DNA of 13,729 bases, from positions 1 through 13,729 of the forward strand of contig JAPLCY010000177.1 of NCBI GenBank assembly GCA_026391995.1, in the 5' to 3' direction. Shown here in pieces: positions 6,691 through 12,650 of this stretch. The position numbers and the translations under genes are program-made. The notes beneath the pieces were generated by a model. It was not told where the DNA came from and searched no databases. It saw only the letters and a list, made by a program, of their open reading frames with translations. Numbering within the stretch: position 1 is the first letter of the stretch; each line of letters starts with the position of its first letter. This DNA comes from Candidatus Auribacterota bacterium (GTDB taxonomy: Bacteria; Auribacterota; Tritonobacteria; UBA1439).

Positions 6691-7767
6691 TTACTTCGTC
6701 GGCGTCGGGGTGGGGGATTGGGATGCGCACAGTTCGCGCAGGCGTGCGAGGGACTCCTCGCGCTGGGCCGTGGGGGCGCCCTTCACGAAAGCCGGGCTGA
6801 TCCGGGCGACGGCGCAGAGCGCCTCCGCCGCCTCCTCCCTCACCTCGGTTTCCCGGTACGGCTCGAGCAGGCAGAAGCCGCTCGGGGCGCGGTCCTCGAG
6901 AAGGGCGCAGAGCGCGGGCGCGGCCGATCCGGCCTTCAACGCGCCGAGCGCCGAGGCCGCAGCGGCGCGGACATAGGAGCTGGCGTCGGATGTCGCCCTT
7001 GCGAGGGCCGGCACAGATTCCCGGTCTCCGCGCGCGCCGAGCGCCACCGCGGCCGAGCTGCGGACCCACGCGTCCCTGTCGTTGAGCGCTCCCCTCAAGG
7101 CCGGCAGCGCGGACGGGTCTCCGATCGCGCCGAGCGCGATCACGGCGCTGTTCCTGACCTTCCCCGATGGCGACCCCAGCGCGACTATGACGACGGGCAG
7201 TGCCGCGCGATCCTTAAGATTGCCGACCGCCTGCAACGCGCTTACCTTGACCGTGTCATCGGGGTCCATGAGCAGGCGCTCGATCTGCTCGGTGTTCCCA
7301 CCGGCGCCGAGTTCTCCGAGCACCCGCGCGCCCTCTGCCCGGACCCCCGGATCGGTATCGGTAAGGAGGGGGGCCACCAGCCGCGCCAGCGACCGGTCCC
7401 CCATTTTTCCCAGACCCGCCACCGCGGCGGCGCGCACGCCGCCCTCGCGATCCCTCAGTGTTTTTTCGGGGAGCGGAACCGTGGCCGGGTCTGCTATTTC
7501 CCCGAGGGCTATCGCGGCGGTGCGGCGGCGCTCAGTTGTGGGGGCTTTCAATTCCGACTCGAGGTACTGGATAACCGGTTTTCCCATGCTTCGAAGGAGT
7601 TTCGCGGTCGTGCGTCGCGTCTCCATGTCGCCCTGCGTCACGCGCGCAACGAGCGCGGCCACCTTCTGCACATATTCGTCCGCCGTCTCGCGGGCGCCGT
7701 GCGCGGCGGGGGCCGGGGCGGCGATCAGGGTTGCGGCGAGCATGAAGAGCGGCGCGGATGTTTTCAT
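6691..7767 (-). CDS. Exported HEAT-repeat protein
   Basis: This 358-aa protein starts with a signal peptide (MKTSAPLFMLAATLIAAPAPAAHGA). About eight to nine HEAT/PBS-lyase-like repeats of roughly 31 residues then fill residues 50-330. They repeat the pattern VR..AA.ALG.IGD..A.P.L...L.D, as in VRNSAVIALGAIGDPSALPAL and VRSSAAVALG. Such arrays form superhelical protein-binding scaffolds. No catalytic motif is present. The short tail is Ser/Thr/Pro-rich (SQSPTPTPTK). The ATG lies 4 nt after the queD stop and has only a weak, distant ribosome site, so it may rely on coupling with queD. It is the last gene of its operon. Its binding partner is unknown, and a link to queD is by position only. Confidence 0.8.
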   Translation of the reverse strand: MKTSAPLFMLAATLIAAPAPAAHGARETADEYVQKVAALVARVTQGDMETRRTTAKLLRSMGKPVIQYLESELKAPTTERRRTAAIALGEIADPATVPLPEKTLRDREGGVRAAAVAGLGKMGDRSLARLVAPLLTDTDPGVRAEGARVLGELGAGGNTEQIERLLMDPDDTVKVSALQAVGNLKDRAALPVVIVALGSPSGKVRNSAVIALGAIGDPSALPALRGALNDRDAWVRSSAAVALGARGDRESVPALARATSDASSYVRAAAASALGALKAGSAAPALCALLEDRAPSGFCLLEPYRETEVREEAAEALCAVARISPAFVKGAPTAQREESLARLRELCASQSPTPTPTK

Positions 7768-7771
7768 GGAG

Positions 7772-8128
7772 TCAGCGTTTGCCCCTATAAATAACCGAGT
7801 AGAAAGGTGTTTCCCACAGCCGGATTTCAGCTATCCCCATCGGCGCGAGCTGTTCCCATATCCACCGGCAGAGGAGTTCCGATGTGGGTTGGGGGAATCG
7901 TTCGTTGAGGTCGGAGTGATCGAGTACCGATATCACCCGTGCCTGGAGCTCGCGATCGAGCTCGGTGAAGTCGCGCACTATCCCCTGCTCCCCCACGCTG
8001 CCGGTGAAGACGGCCTCGATCGTCCAGCGGTGGCCGTGGAGCTTTTCACAGACGCTCCCGGAGAGGCGTATTCGGTGCGCGGCCTCGAAGCTGGCGGTGA
8101 CGGTGAGAAGAAACTGCTCTCTGGGCAT
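7772..8128 (-). CDS. queD: 6-carboxy-5,6,7,8-tetrahydropterin synthase (QueD/PTPS family)
   Basis: This 118-aa protein has the length of QueD, which converts dihydroneopterin triphosphate to 6-carboxytetrahydropterin in queuosine and other 7-deazaguanine pathways. The zinc ligands H18 (FEAAH) and H31/H33 (KLHGH) are present. So are the catalytic C27 in C-E-K-L-HGH, D70/H71 (LDHSDLNE), PTSE (81-84) and E106 (LWETP). The single-Cys CxxxHGH arrangement fits QueD. The gene is 3 nt after the DUF362 stop and 4 nt before the HEAT gene start. No queC, queE or queF is in the window, so the rest of the pathway must lie elsewhere. Confidence 0.9.
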   Translation of the reverse strand: MPREQFLLTVTASFEAAHRIRLSGSVCEKLHGHRWTIEAVFTGSVGEQGIVRDFTELDRELQARVISVLDHSDLNERFPQPTSELLCRWIWEQLAPMGIAEIRLWETPFYSVIYRGKR

Positions 8129-8131
8129 GGC

Positions 8132-9241
8132 TCACTCCACGTTGATGAGTTCGTACTTCCGGGTGCCGAGGCCGATCTTTTCGGCGTACTCCAGCAGGAT
8201 GGACCAGTCGGCGATGCCGGTCGCCGCGGCGATAGGATCCTTGATCGAGCCCTTCCCTCCGAGGCGGGAGGTCGAGAGGATCTGCGCCCTGTTCACGAGG
8301 TCGGCCGAGGCCTGATCCAGCGCCACCGGGTCGAGGGAGGCGAGGATCCCCTGATCGCCGACGAACGGCGCGTCGTTCCAGTCATAGCAGTCGCACTCGG
8401 GAGAGATGTTGATGAGGAAGTTGACGAAGCCCGCCCTACCGCCCTTGTTGGCGAGCGCCGCCTTGGCGTACTCGGCGCTCTTCTCCATGAGAGGCCGGGA
8501 GGCGGTCTCCCAGTTGATCGGGATCGCGTGCGCCGGACAGGCGGCGGTGCACTCGGCGCAGCCGATGCAGATCTCGCCCCGGATCAGCGCCTTTTTATCC
8601 CTGCCGAGAGAGATCGCCTTCACGGAGCAGGCCGAAACGCAGGTGCCGCAGCCGGAGCATTTTCCCGAATCCACGCGCGGCTTCACATCCGAGTGGAGGA
8701 CCTGCTTTCCCGCCGGCGTGGCACACCCCATGGCGATGTTCTTCAACGCCCCGCCGAAGCCGAAGAGCTCGTGCCCCTTGAAGTGGGCGAGCGAGATCAG
8801 GGTGTCGGCGTGGTGGATGCCGGAGGCGATCTTCGCCTTTTTTACCCGTGTCCCGTTCACCGGCACCTCGACCGTGTCATGCCCGTCGAGGCCGTCGGCG
8901 ACGATGATGGGCGCTCCCGCCGAGGCCAGCGAGAATCCGTTCTTGAGGGCCGTGAGGATGTTATCGATCGCGTTTCGTCGCTGGCCTGTGTAGAGCGTGT
9001 TGGTGTCGGTGAGGAACGGCTTGCCGCCGGCGCGGATGATCAGGTCGACCACACACCTGACAAAGGGCGGGGGCAGGAAGGCGACGTTTCCCCACTCTCC
9101 CCAGTGGAGCTTTACCGCGACTTGGTCGCCCTCCCTGATGAGCCCGGGGAAGCCGGTGCGCTCCACGAGACGCCCGGTCTTCATCAGGAGCGTGTTGTTC
9201 GCCCTCGCCCTGAGATCCGCGAAATAGACCTTCGCCGCCAT
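8132..9241 (-). CDS. DUF362-domain protein with two [4Fe-4S] ferredoxin motifs
   Basis: This 369-aa cytoplasmic protein has DUF362-type sequence around a ferredoxin insert. Residues 1-185 include VAVKLHWGEWGN, ADTLISLAHFKGHELFGFGG and ALKNIAMGC. Two CxxCxxCxxxC clusters follow, C195/C198/C201/C205 and C225/C228/C231/C235, and then a C-terminal part with GDQGILASLDPVALDQAS. The family is widespread in anaerobes, and its biochemical role is not established as far as I know. The clusters imply electron transfer or a redox-controlled reaction. The start is set by AAGGAGG (9247-9253), which overlaps the PHP gene stop. It is followed closely by queD. Confidence 0.85.
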   Translation of the reverse strand: MAAKVYFADLRARANNTLLMKTGRLVERTGFPGLIREGDQVAVKLHWGEWGNVAFLPPPFVRCVVDLIIRAGGKPFLTDTNTLYTGQRRNAIDNILTALKNGFSLASAGAPIIVADGLDGHDTVEVPVNGTRVKKAKIASGIHHADTLISLAHFKGHELFGFGGALKNIAMGCATPAGKQVLHSDVKPRVDSGKCSGCGTCVSACSVKAISLGRDKKALIRGEICIGCAECTAACPAHAIPINWETASRPLMEKSAEYAKAALANKGGRAGFVNFLINISPECDCYDWNDAPFVGDQGILASLDPVALDQASADLVNRAQILSTSRLGGKGSIKDPIAAATGIADWSILLEYAEKIGLGTRKYELINVE

Positions 9242-9251
9242 GGCGGCCTCC

Positions 9252-10076
9252 TTATGACGATCGCTTCGCCTTCGCCTGCAGCAGGGCGAACTGATCGGGC
9301 GGCGTACAGACGCTGCCGATCCGCATCGCCGCGTTGTCGCCCCAGCCGTGGAAGTCGCTCCCCCCCGTGACGATGAGGCCGTGCTCCTTCGCCATGCCGA
9401 GGTAGTGGCGGATCTGCGACGGCGTATGGTCGGGGGAATACGCCTCGATGCCGATGATGCCCCATGCGGCGAGTTGCGGGATCAGCTCGTCGCCCCCCCA
9501 GAGCCCGGGATGGGCGAGGACCGCCAGGCCGGAGGCGGAGGTGATGATCGCGATCGCCTCCCGGGGGGACAGTTTTGAGCGCGGCACGTAGGCCGGTTTC
9601 CCCTCCGCGATATATTTGTTGAAGGCGTCCCGCACCGAGGACGCGTATTTTTTTTTGACCAGTGCCCGGGCGATGTGCGGCCTCCCCACACTCCCCTCTT
9701 CGGCGAAAACCATGACCTCCTCTGGGGTGAGCGTGATGCCGATCTCTCCGAGGCGGGCGATGACCTTGTGCATGCGGTCTATGCGTGCCTTTTGCAGCTC
9801 CCCGAGTGAGCTGCGAAGGGTGACGCTCGTGTGGTCGACCCAGTAGCCGAGGATGTGGTATTCGGTGTCGCCATGGTAGGAGTTGATTTCGACGGCGGGG
9901 ACGACGCGCAGACGCGTTTCCGCCGCGGCACCGCGCGCCTCGTCGATCCCTTGAACGGTATCGTGGTCGGAAATGGCGATGACGTCGAGGCCGGCGGCCG
10001 CCGCCATGCGCACGACGTCCGATGGGCGGTAGAGACCGTCGGAGGCCTTGGTATGGACATGCATATCTATGCGCAT
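9252..10076 (-). CDS. PHP-domain phosphoesterase (RNase AM/YciV-like)
   Basis: This 274-aa protein has the metal-binding motifs of PHP phosphoesterases: D4-M-H6-V-H8-TKASDG, SDHDT with D37/H38/D39, E63 in VEIN, H74 in EYHILGY, GRPHIARAL, LAHPGLW and GGSDFHG. This order fits the YciV/TrpH group, whose members include a 5'-nucleotidase acting on 3',5'-bisphosphates and the 5'-3' exonuclease RNase AM. The exact substrate is not decided here. ATG 10076 is chosen because MRIDMHVHT is the usual N-terminus and AAGGA lies 7 nt upstream; a GTG at 10127 would add 17 unrelated residues. Lys141-143 are encoded by a run of nine A (minus strand), odd in this GC-rich DNA. DUF362 follows 10 nt later. Confidence 0.85.
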   Translation of the reverse strand: MRIDMHVHTKASDGLYRPSDVVRMAAAAGLDVIAISDHDTVQGIDEARGAAAETRLRVVPAVEINSYHGDTEYHILGYWVDHTSVTLRSSLGELQKARIDRMHKVIARLGEIGITLTPEEVMVFAEEGSVGRPHIARALVKKKYASSVRDAFNKYIAEGKPAYVPRSKLSPREAIAIITSASGLAVLAHPGLWGGDELIPQLAAWGIIGIEAYSPDHTPSQIRHYLGMAKEHGLIVTGGSDFHGWGDNAAMRIGSVCTPPDQFALLQAKAKRSS

Positions 10077-10131
10077 CGGGCATTCCTTGTGACAATCGCC
10101 GGCAGGGGAGCGGAGCGGATCTCCCACCCGC

Positions 10132-10467
10132 TCAGGGCCGCTGGATGGTGCAGCAGAGGGCGCTCTTGTCGCGTTCGAAGACGATCGTCCCCTTGCTGAC
10201 CGTCTCGATGGAGTAGCGGTCGCCCGGCGGCTGGAGGCCGCCGAGGATTTCCTGGACCATCATCCGGATCTCTCCGATGGAGAGCGTGGCGTAATCGTCC
10301 CGCCAGCGGACAAGCATATCCTGGACGAACTGCTTCTCGTTCCCCTTCCAGGGCGCGTCGGCGCAGCAGCGCTTCGATTCCGGGGGGGCGGCGCAGCAAC
10401 AGGACGCCGCGCAGACGAGGGCGAGCACGAGGGCGCTACTTCTTGTATACCTGGTCGAGGATCTCAT
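10132..10467 (-). CDS. Small exported cysteine-rich protein, unknown function
   Basis: This 111-aa protein begins with a signal-like segment (MRSSTRYTRSSALVLALVCAA). It contains Cys19, Cys23-25, Cys34-35 and Cys105-106, so most cysteines are adjacent. Several could be the acylated Cys of a lipoprotein (AAS-C23 or LALV-C19), but the lipobox is imperfect. The rest (about 42-110) is soluble, with a helix-like stretch (QFVQDMLVRWRDDYATLS) and a C-terminal strand ending ALCCTIQRP. The start ATG overlaps the upstream small gene by 32 nt and follows GAAGGTGG. A GTG at 10428 is a weaker alternative. I do not recognise a family. Metal binding or disulfides are possible but unproven. Confidence 0.55.
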   Translation of the reverse strand: MRSSTRYTRSSALVLALVCAASCCCAAPPESKRCCADAPWKGNEKQFVQDMLVRWRDDYATLSIGEIRMMVQEILGGLQPPGDRYSIETVSKGTIVFERDKSALCCTIQRP

Positions 10468-10639
10468 CCACCTTCTTCTCTAGTGATGCTGGCGGGACGC
10501 ACTGGAACTCCCAGCGAAGGTTCTGGAGGATGCGTGAACGGGCATACCCCCTGTTGCGCTTGAGATTGTAAAACAACCATGCCCGGCCCTCGATTTCGGC
10601 CAGGTGCATCTTTTGAAACTCGCTGGGCTTTGTCGCCAT
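10436..10639 (-). CDS. Small basic hypothetical protein, first gene of the minus-strand operon
   Basis: This 67-aa, lysine/arginine-rich, probably helical protein runs from MATKPSEFQKMHLAEIEG to LEKKVDEILDQVYKK. It has no signal peptide, no membrane segment and one Cys. ATG 10639 is chosen over ATG 10723 because the promoter -10 (10712-10717) puts transcription start near 10705, after the upstream ATG. GGAGACGAG precedes 10639. Its stop lies inside the next gene, a 32-nt overlap that suggests coupling. I do not recognise the family. Confidence 0.55.
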   Translation of the reverse strand: MATKPSEFQKMHLAEIEGRAWLFYNLKRNRGYARSRILQNLRWEFQCVPPASLEKKVDEILDQVYKK

Positions 10640-10711
10640 TGGTCTCGTCTCCGGTCCGGTCGTGCCGCGATCCAGGGGGTGAACGCTCCGGGATACGGTC
10701 ATCACTATGAC

Positions 10712-10740
10712 AGTATAGGTCATTTTGGGGCGGGCGTCAA
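10712..10740 (-). promoter_or_regulatory. Strong sigma70-type promoter for the six-gene minus-strand operon
   Basis: Read on the minus strand, TTGACG (10735-10740) and TATACT (10712-10717) are 17 nt apart and each matches the consensus at 5 of 6 positions. An imperfect operator-like palindrome (ATGAC N7 GTCAT, 10707-10723) overlaps the -10. The next genes on this strand follow with gaps of 55 nt or less, so this may drive everything to 6691. Confidence 0.65.
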
Positions 10741-10765
10741 TACGGCGGCATGATCGCTTTACTAT

Positions 10766-10793
10766 TTTACCCGGGAATGCGTTCTGCTATCAT
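10766..10793 (+). promoter_or_regulatory. Candidate extended -10 promoter for the nucleotidyltransferase gene
   Basis: TTTACC (10766-10771) and TATCAT (10788-10793) are 16 nt apart, with TG at 10785-10786 forming an extended -10 (TGCTATCAT). Copies of CCCGGGAATG (10770-10779) and CCCGGGGAATG (10796-10806) flank the -10. Transcription would begin near 10800, which supports ATG 10816 over ATG 10750. Confidence 0.45.
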
Positions 10794-10815
10794 TTCCCGG
10801 GGAATGGAGATTGCC

Positions 10816-11850
10816 ATGACCGACAGCTTCGAAAAAGAAATCGGGTCGCTCCTCAGGCCCATGCGCGAGCTCGGGCCGGACATCCTTGACACGACCTACT
10901 TCCTCAAGGATACCGGCAGCTTCGTCTACACCGAGGGATACTGGCACCCGAAGGGACGGTTCCTCGGCAAGATCATAAACTACCCGTGCGAGAAGGGGAC
11001 GCTCGCCGTCCACGGCCGGCCCTATGAGAGCATCACCAAGGGATGGGAGGCGGGCAGGCGGGTGCACATACCCCACGACAAGCAGATCGAGTGCCATTAC
11101 AGGGTTGACCTGTCTCTCTCTCTCCCCGCCGAACCGCTCCTCCTGACGGAATTCCATTACCCGTTCAATATTGACGCCATGCGCGGCTGGTTCTGTCCCC
11201 GTCGCTCGCTCGAGTACTCGATGGACCGTTACCCGGAGGTTGCCCGCCGCGTCCGTGAGGTGAGCGAGCTTTTCGGCGTGCCGCTCGGACGGCTCGGTGT
11301 GACCGGGTCTCTAGCCTACGGCTATATGGATGCGGATGAGGATATCGACCTCGTCTTTTTCGGAACGCCCGGGCAGAATATGGAGGTGGCGCAGCAGATC
11401 TGGAAGGTCTCCTACACCGATCCCAAGAAGCGCTGCGTCGAGTTCGGAAAGTTCTGGCCGCTGCGCTTTATCCATGACGGCGTCATTATTTGCTGCTTCT
11501 TTGTCTATGCCGACCGTTCGGCGATACCGGTGTGCCGGCAGTCCGCCAGTCTTGTCCGGGAGCCCGTGACGGCGTTTGGAACGGTGACGGACAACACTCA
11601 CTCACTTTATATGCCTGTCGTCATGCGGCTTGGCGACGTCTATATCGACGGCAACCGCGTCCATGATATCGACCTGATCGTGTACGACAGCTCTCTCCGC
11701 GGCGAGTTCTACAACAACGAGCGCATCAAGGTGACTCGCGGCCGCCTGGTTCGTCTCGCCGGGGGAGGGACGGAGCATGAGGCGCTTGTCGTTGTGGACG
11801 CGGGGGACATAGAGAAGGAGAGGTTTGTGAAGGGGGTGCCGGCGTTTTAA
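10816..11850 (+). CDS. Nucleotidyltransferase (DNA polymerase beta superfamily), archaeal-like, uncharacterised
   Basis: This 344-aa cytoplasmic protein is of mixed alpha/beta type. The central motif GVTGSLAYGYMDADEDID (161-178), with G164-S165 and D176/D178, matches the nucleotidyltransferase signature GS...DxD that binds metal and NTP. The N-terminal part (30-85, with GYWHPKGRFLGKIINYP) and the C-terminal part (210-340) are outside that core. The N-terminal HP(K/P)GR block recalls nucleotidyltransferase-domain proteins I associate with archaea, but this is memory of pattern only. The acceptor (nucleotide, RNA or protein) is unknown. No HEPN partner gene is adjacent, so it is not an obvious MNT/HEPN toxin pair. 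The start at 10816 has GGAG 5 nt upstream; ATG 10804 is an alternative. It is divergent from the minus-strand operon. Confidence 0.6.
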   Translation: MTDSFEKEIGSLLRPMRELGPDILDTTYFLKDTGSFVYTEGYWHPKGRFLGKIINYPCEKGTLAVHGRPYESITKGWEAGRRVHIPHDKQIECHYRVDLSLSLPAEPLLLTEFHYPFNIDAMRGWFCPRRSLEYSMDRYPEVARRVREVSELFGVPLGRLGVTGSLAYGYMDADEDIDLVFFGTPGQNMEVAQQIWKVSYTDPKKRCVEFGKFWPLRFIHDGVIICCFFVYADRSAIPVCRQSASLVREPVTAFGTVTDNTHSLYMPVVMRLGDVYIDGNRVHDIDLIVYDSSLRGEFYNNERIKVTRGRLVRLAGGGTEHEALVVVDAGDIEKERFVKGVPAF

Positions 11851-11856
11851 TGCAGT

Positions 11857-11891
11857 AGTAAGTGGTAAGTAGTAAGTGGTAAGTGGTAAGT
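11857..11891 (+). repeat. Five tandem heptamers (RGTAAGT)
   Basis: AGTAAGT or GGTAAGT occurs five times without gaps (A,G,A,G,G as first base), starting 7 nt after the stop of the nucleotidyltransferase gene. It is AT-richer than the surroundings. A degenerate piece (GCAGT) precedes it. Confidence 0.9.
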
Positions 11892-11927
11892 AGAAGAAGC
11901 CAAAGAAGAAGCCACACAAGAAGCAAG
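11892..11927 (+). repeat. Three 12-bp degenerate repeats (AGAAGAAGCCAM)
   Basis: Units AGAAGAAGCCAA (11892), AGAAGAAGCCAC (11904) and ACAAGAAGCAAG (11916) follow the heptamers directly. The last merges into the AAGGAGG ribosome site (11925-11931) of the Hsp20 gene. The tract is an all-purine-rich leader. No sigma70 promoter is visible between 11850 and 11940. Confidence 0.8.
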
Positions 11928-11939
11928 GAGGCTTGAGAA

Positions 11940-12575
11940 ATGCGCACGATATTACCGGTATCCATGATCATCGCTATCGCGGGGGTGATGCCCCTCATCG
12001 CGGCTGATGAAGCGGCCCAGGGCCCCGTGGCGCCGTCCGGGGGCGGATCGTCACCCGCCACTCTGCCCGCCGGCCCGAGAATCGCCCCCCCCGCGGCTCC
12101 ATGGGGATACCCGCCGCCGCCGGTCATGGACGATCCCTGGGCGTATGTCCGCGAGATGCAGGACCGGATCAACCGCATGGTGGAGGACAGCTACCGCCGC
12201 TTCGGCTCCCGCCCGCAGGGCCCGGCCGATTCTCGGGGGCTCGATTTTTACCCGGCGGCCGACGTGCGCGAGACCGACAGGGAGATCATTGTCCAGTGCG
12301 ACCTTCCCGGGATGGAAAAGGACAAGATAAAAGTCAGTTACAAAGACGGCGCTCTCGTCATCAGCGGCACCCGCGATGCGGTGAAAGAAGAGAGCGGCAG
12401 CGGCGGTTTCTACACGCGGGAGCGGAACTGCGGCAGCTTCGAGCGGGTGATCCCGGTCAGTGCCGAGATCAAGGAGAAGGAGATCAAGGCCGAGTACAAG
12501 AACGGGGTGCTGATCGTCACGCTGCCAAAGGTAGAGGTCGAGACAAAACCAGGGACGAAGATTCAGATACTTTGA
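11940..12575 (+). CDS. Exported small heat-shock protein (Hsp20/alpha-crystallin)
   Basis: This 211-aa protein is longer than the usual cytoplasmic Hsp20 (about 140-160 aa) because it has extra N-terminal parts. These are a signal peptide (1-22, MRTILPVSMIIAIAGVMPLIAA) and a Pro/Gly/Ala-rich linker (25-62). A helical segment (66-88, DPWAYVREMQDRINRMVED) then leads into the alpha-crystallin domain (about 100-200). The latter has the usual FYPAADVRETD, IIVQCDLPGMEKDKI, a GFYTRERNCGSFERVIPV block and the signature KNGVLIVTLPK (187-197). The family holds unfolding proteins as an ATP-independent chaperone, and the signal peptide implies action outside the cytoplasm. AAGGAGG lies 8 nt before ATG. 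It has no C-terminal IXI motif as normally written, but ends KIQIL (I208-L211), which may serve. Confidence 0.85.
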   Translation: MRTILPVSMIIAIAGVMPLIAADEAAQGPVAPSGGGSSPATLPAGPRIAPPAAPWGYPPPPVMDDPWAYVREMQDRINRMVEDSYRRFGSRPQGPADSRGLDFYPAADVRETDREIIVQCDLPGMEKDKIKVSYKDGALVISGTRDAVKEESGSGGFYTRERNCGSFERVIPVSAEIKEKEIKAEYKNGVLIVTLPKVEVETKPGTKIQIL

Positions 12576-12578
12576 AGT

Positions 12579-12626
12579 AGCGCACACTCACAGCGCACAC
12601 TCGTAGAGCACACTTCAGTGTGCGCT
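12579..12626. repeat. Three 13-bp direct repeats plus an inverted copy, able to form alternative hairpins
   Basis: AGCGCACACT occurs at 12579-12588 and 12592-12601, and as AGAGCACACT at 12605-12614, spaced exactly 13 bp apart. Its exact reverse complement AGTGTGCGCT is at 12617-12626. Copies 1 and 2 can each form a 10-bp stem with it, and copy 3 a 7-bp stem with a 2-nt loop. It lies between the ends of convergent genes, so a bidirectional terminator role is likely, although neither side has a T-run. Confidence 0.7.
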
Positions 12627-12650
12627 TGGCGATCAGCAGGTGCAACGCCT

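Noticed and set aside
7082..9370. A 762-codon open frame on the plus strand
   Set aside because: It runs antisense to the HEAT, queD and DUF362 genes, all of which have recognisable motifs and tight operon spacing. Its product shows no family pattern. Long antisense frames are expected at this GC content.
10816..11850. Nucleotidyltransferase as an MNT antitoxin or abortive-infection gene
   Set aside because: It is much larger than MNT antitoxins, no HEPN or AbiE-type partner is adjacent, and there are no other defence genes in the window.
11602..12178. Minus-strand frames containing YLPLTTYY-type repeats
   Set aside because: They are translations of the heptamer DNA repeat in antisense and overlap the nucleotidyltransferase and Hsp20 genes. 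The repeat is real but the proteins are not supported.
12579..12626. Possible CRISPR array
   Set aside because: The repeats are about 10 bp with 3 bp between them, there are no spacers of 25 bp or more, and no cas genes are present.
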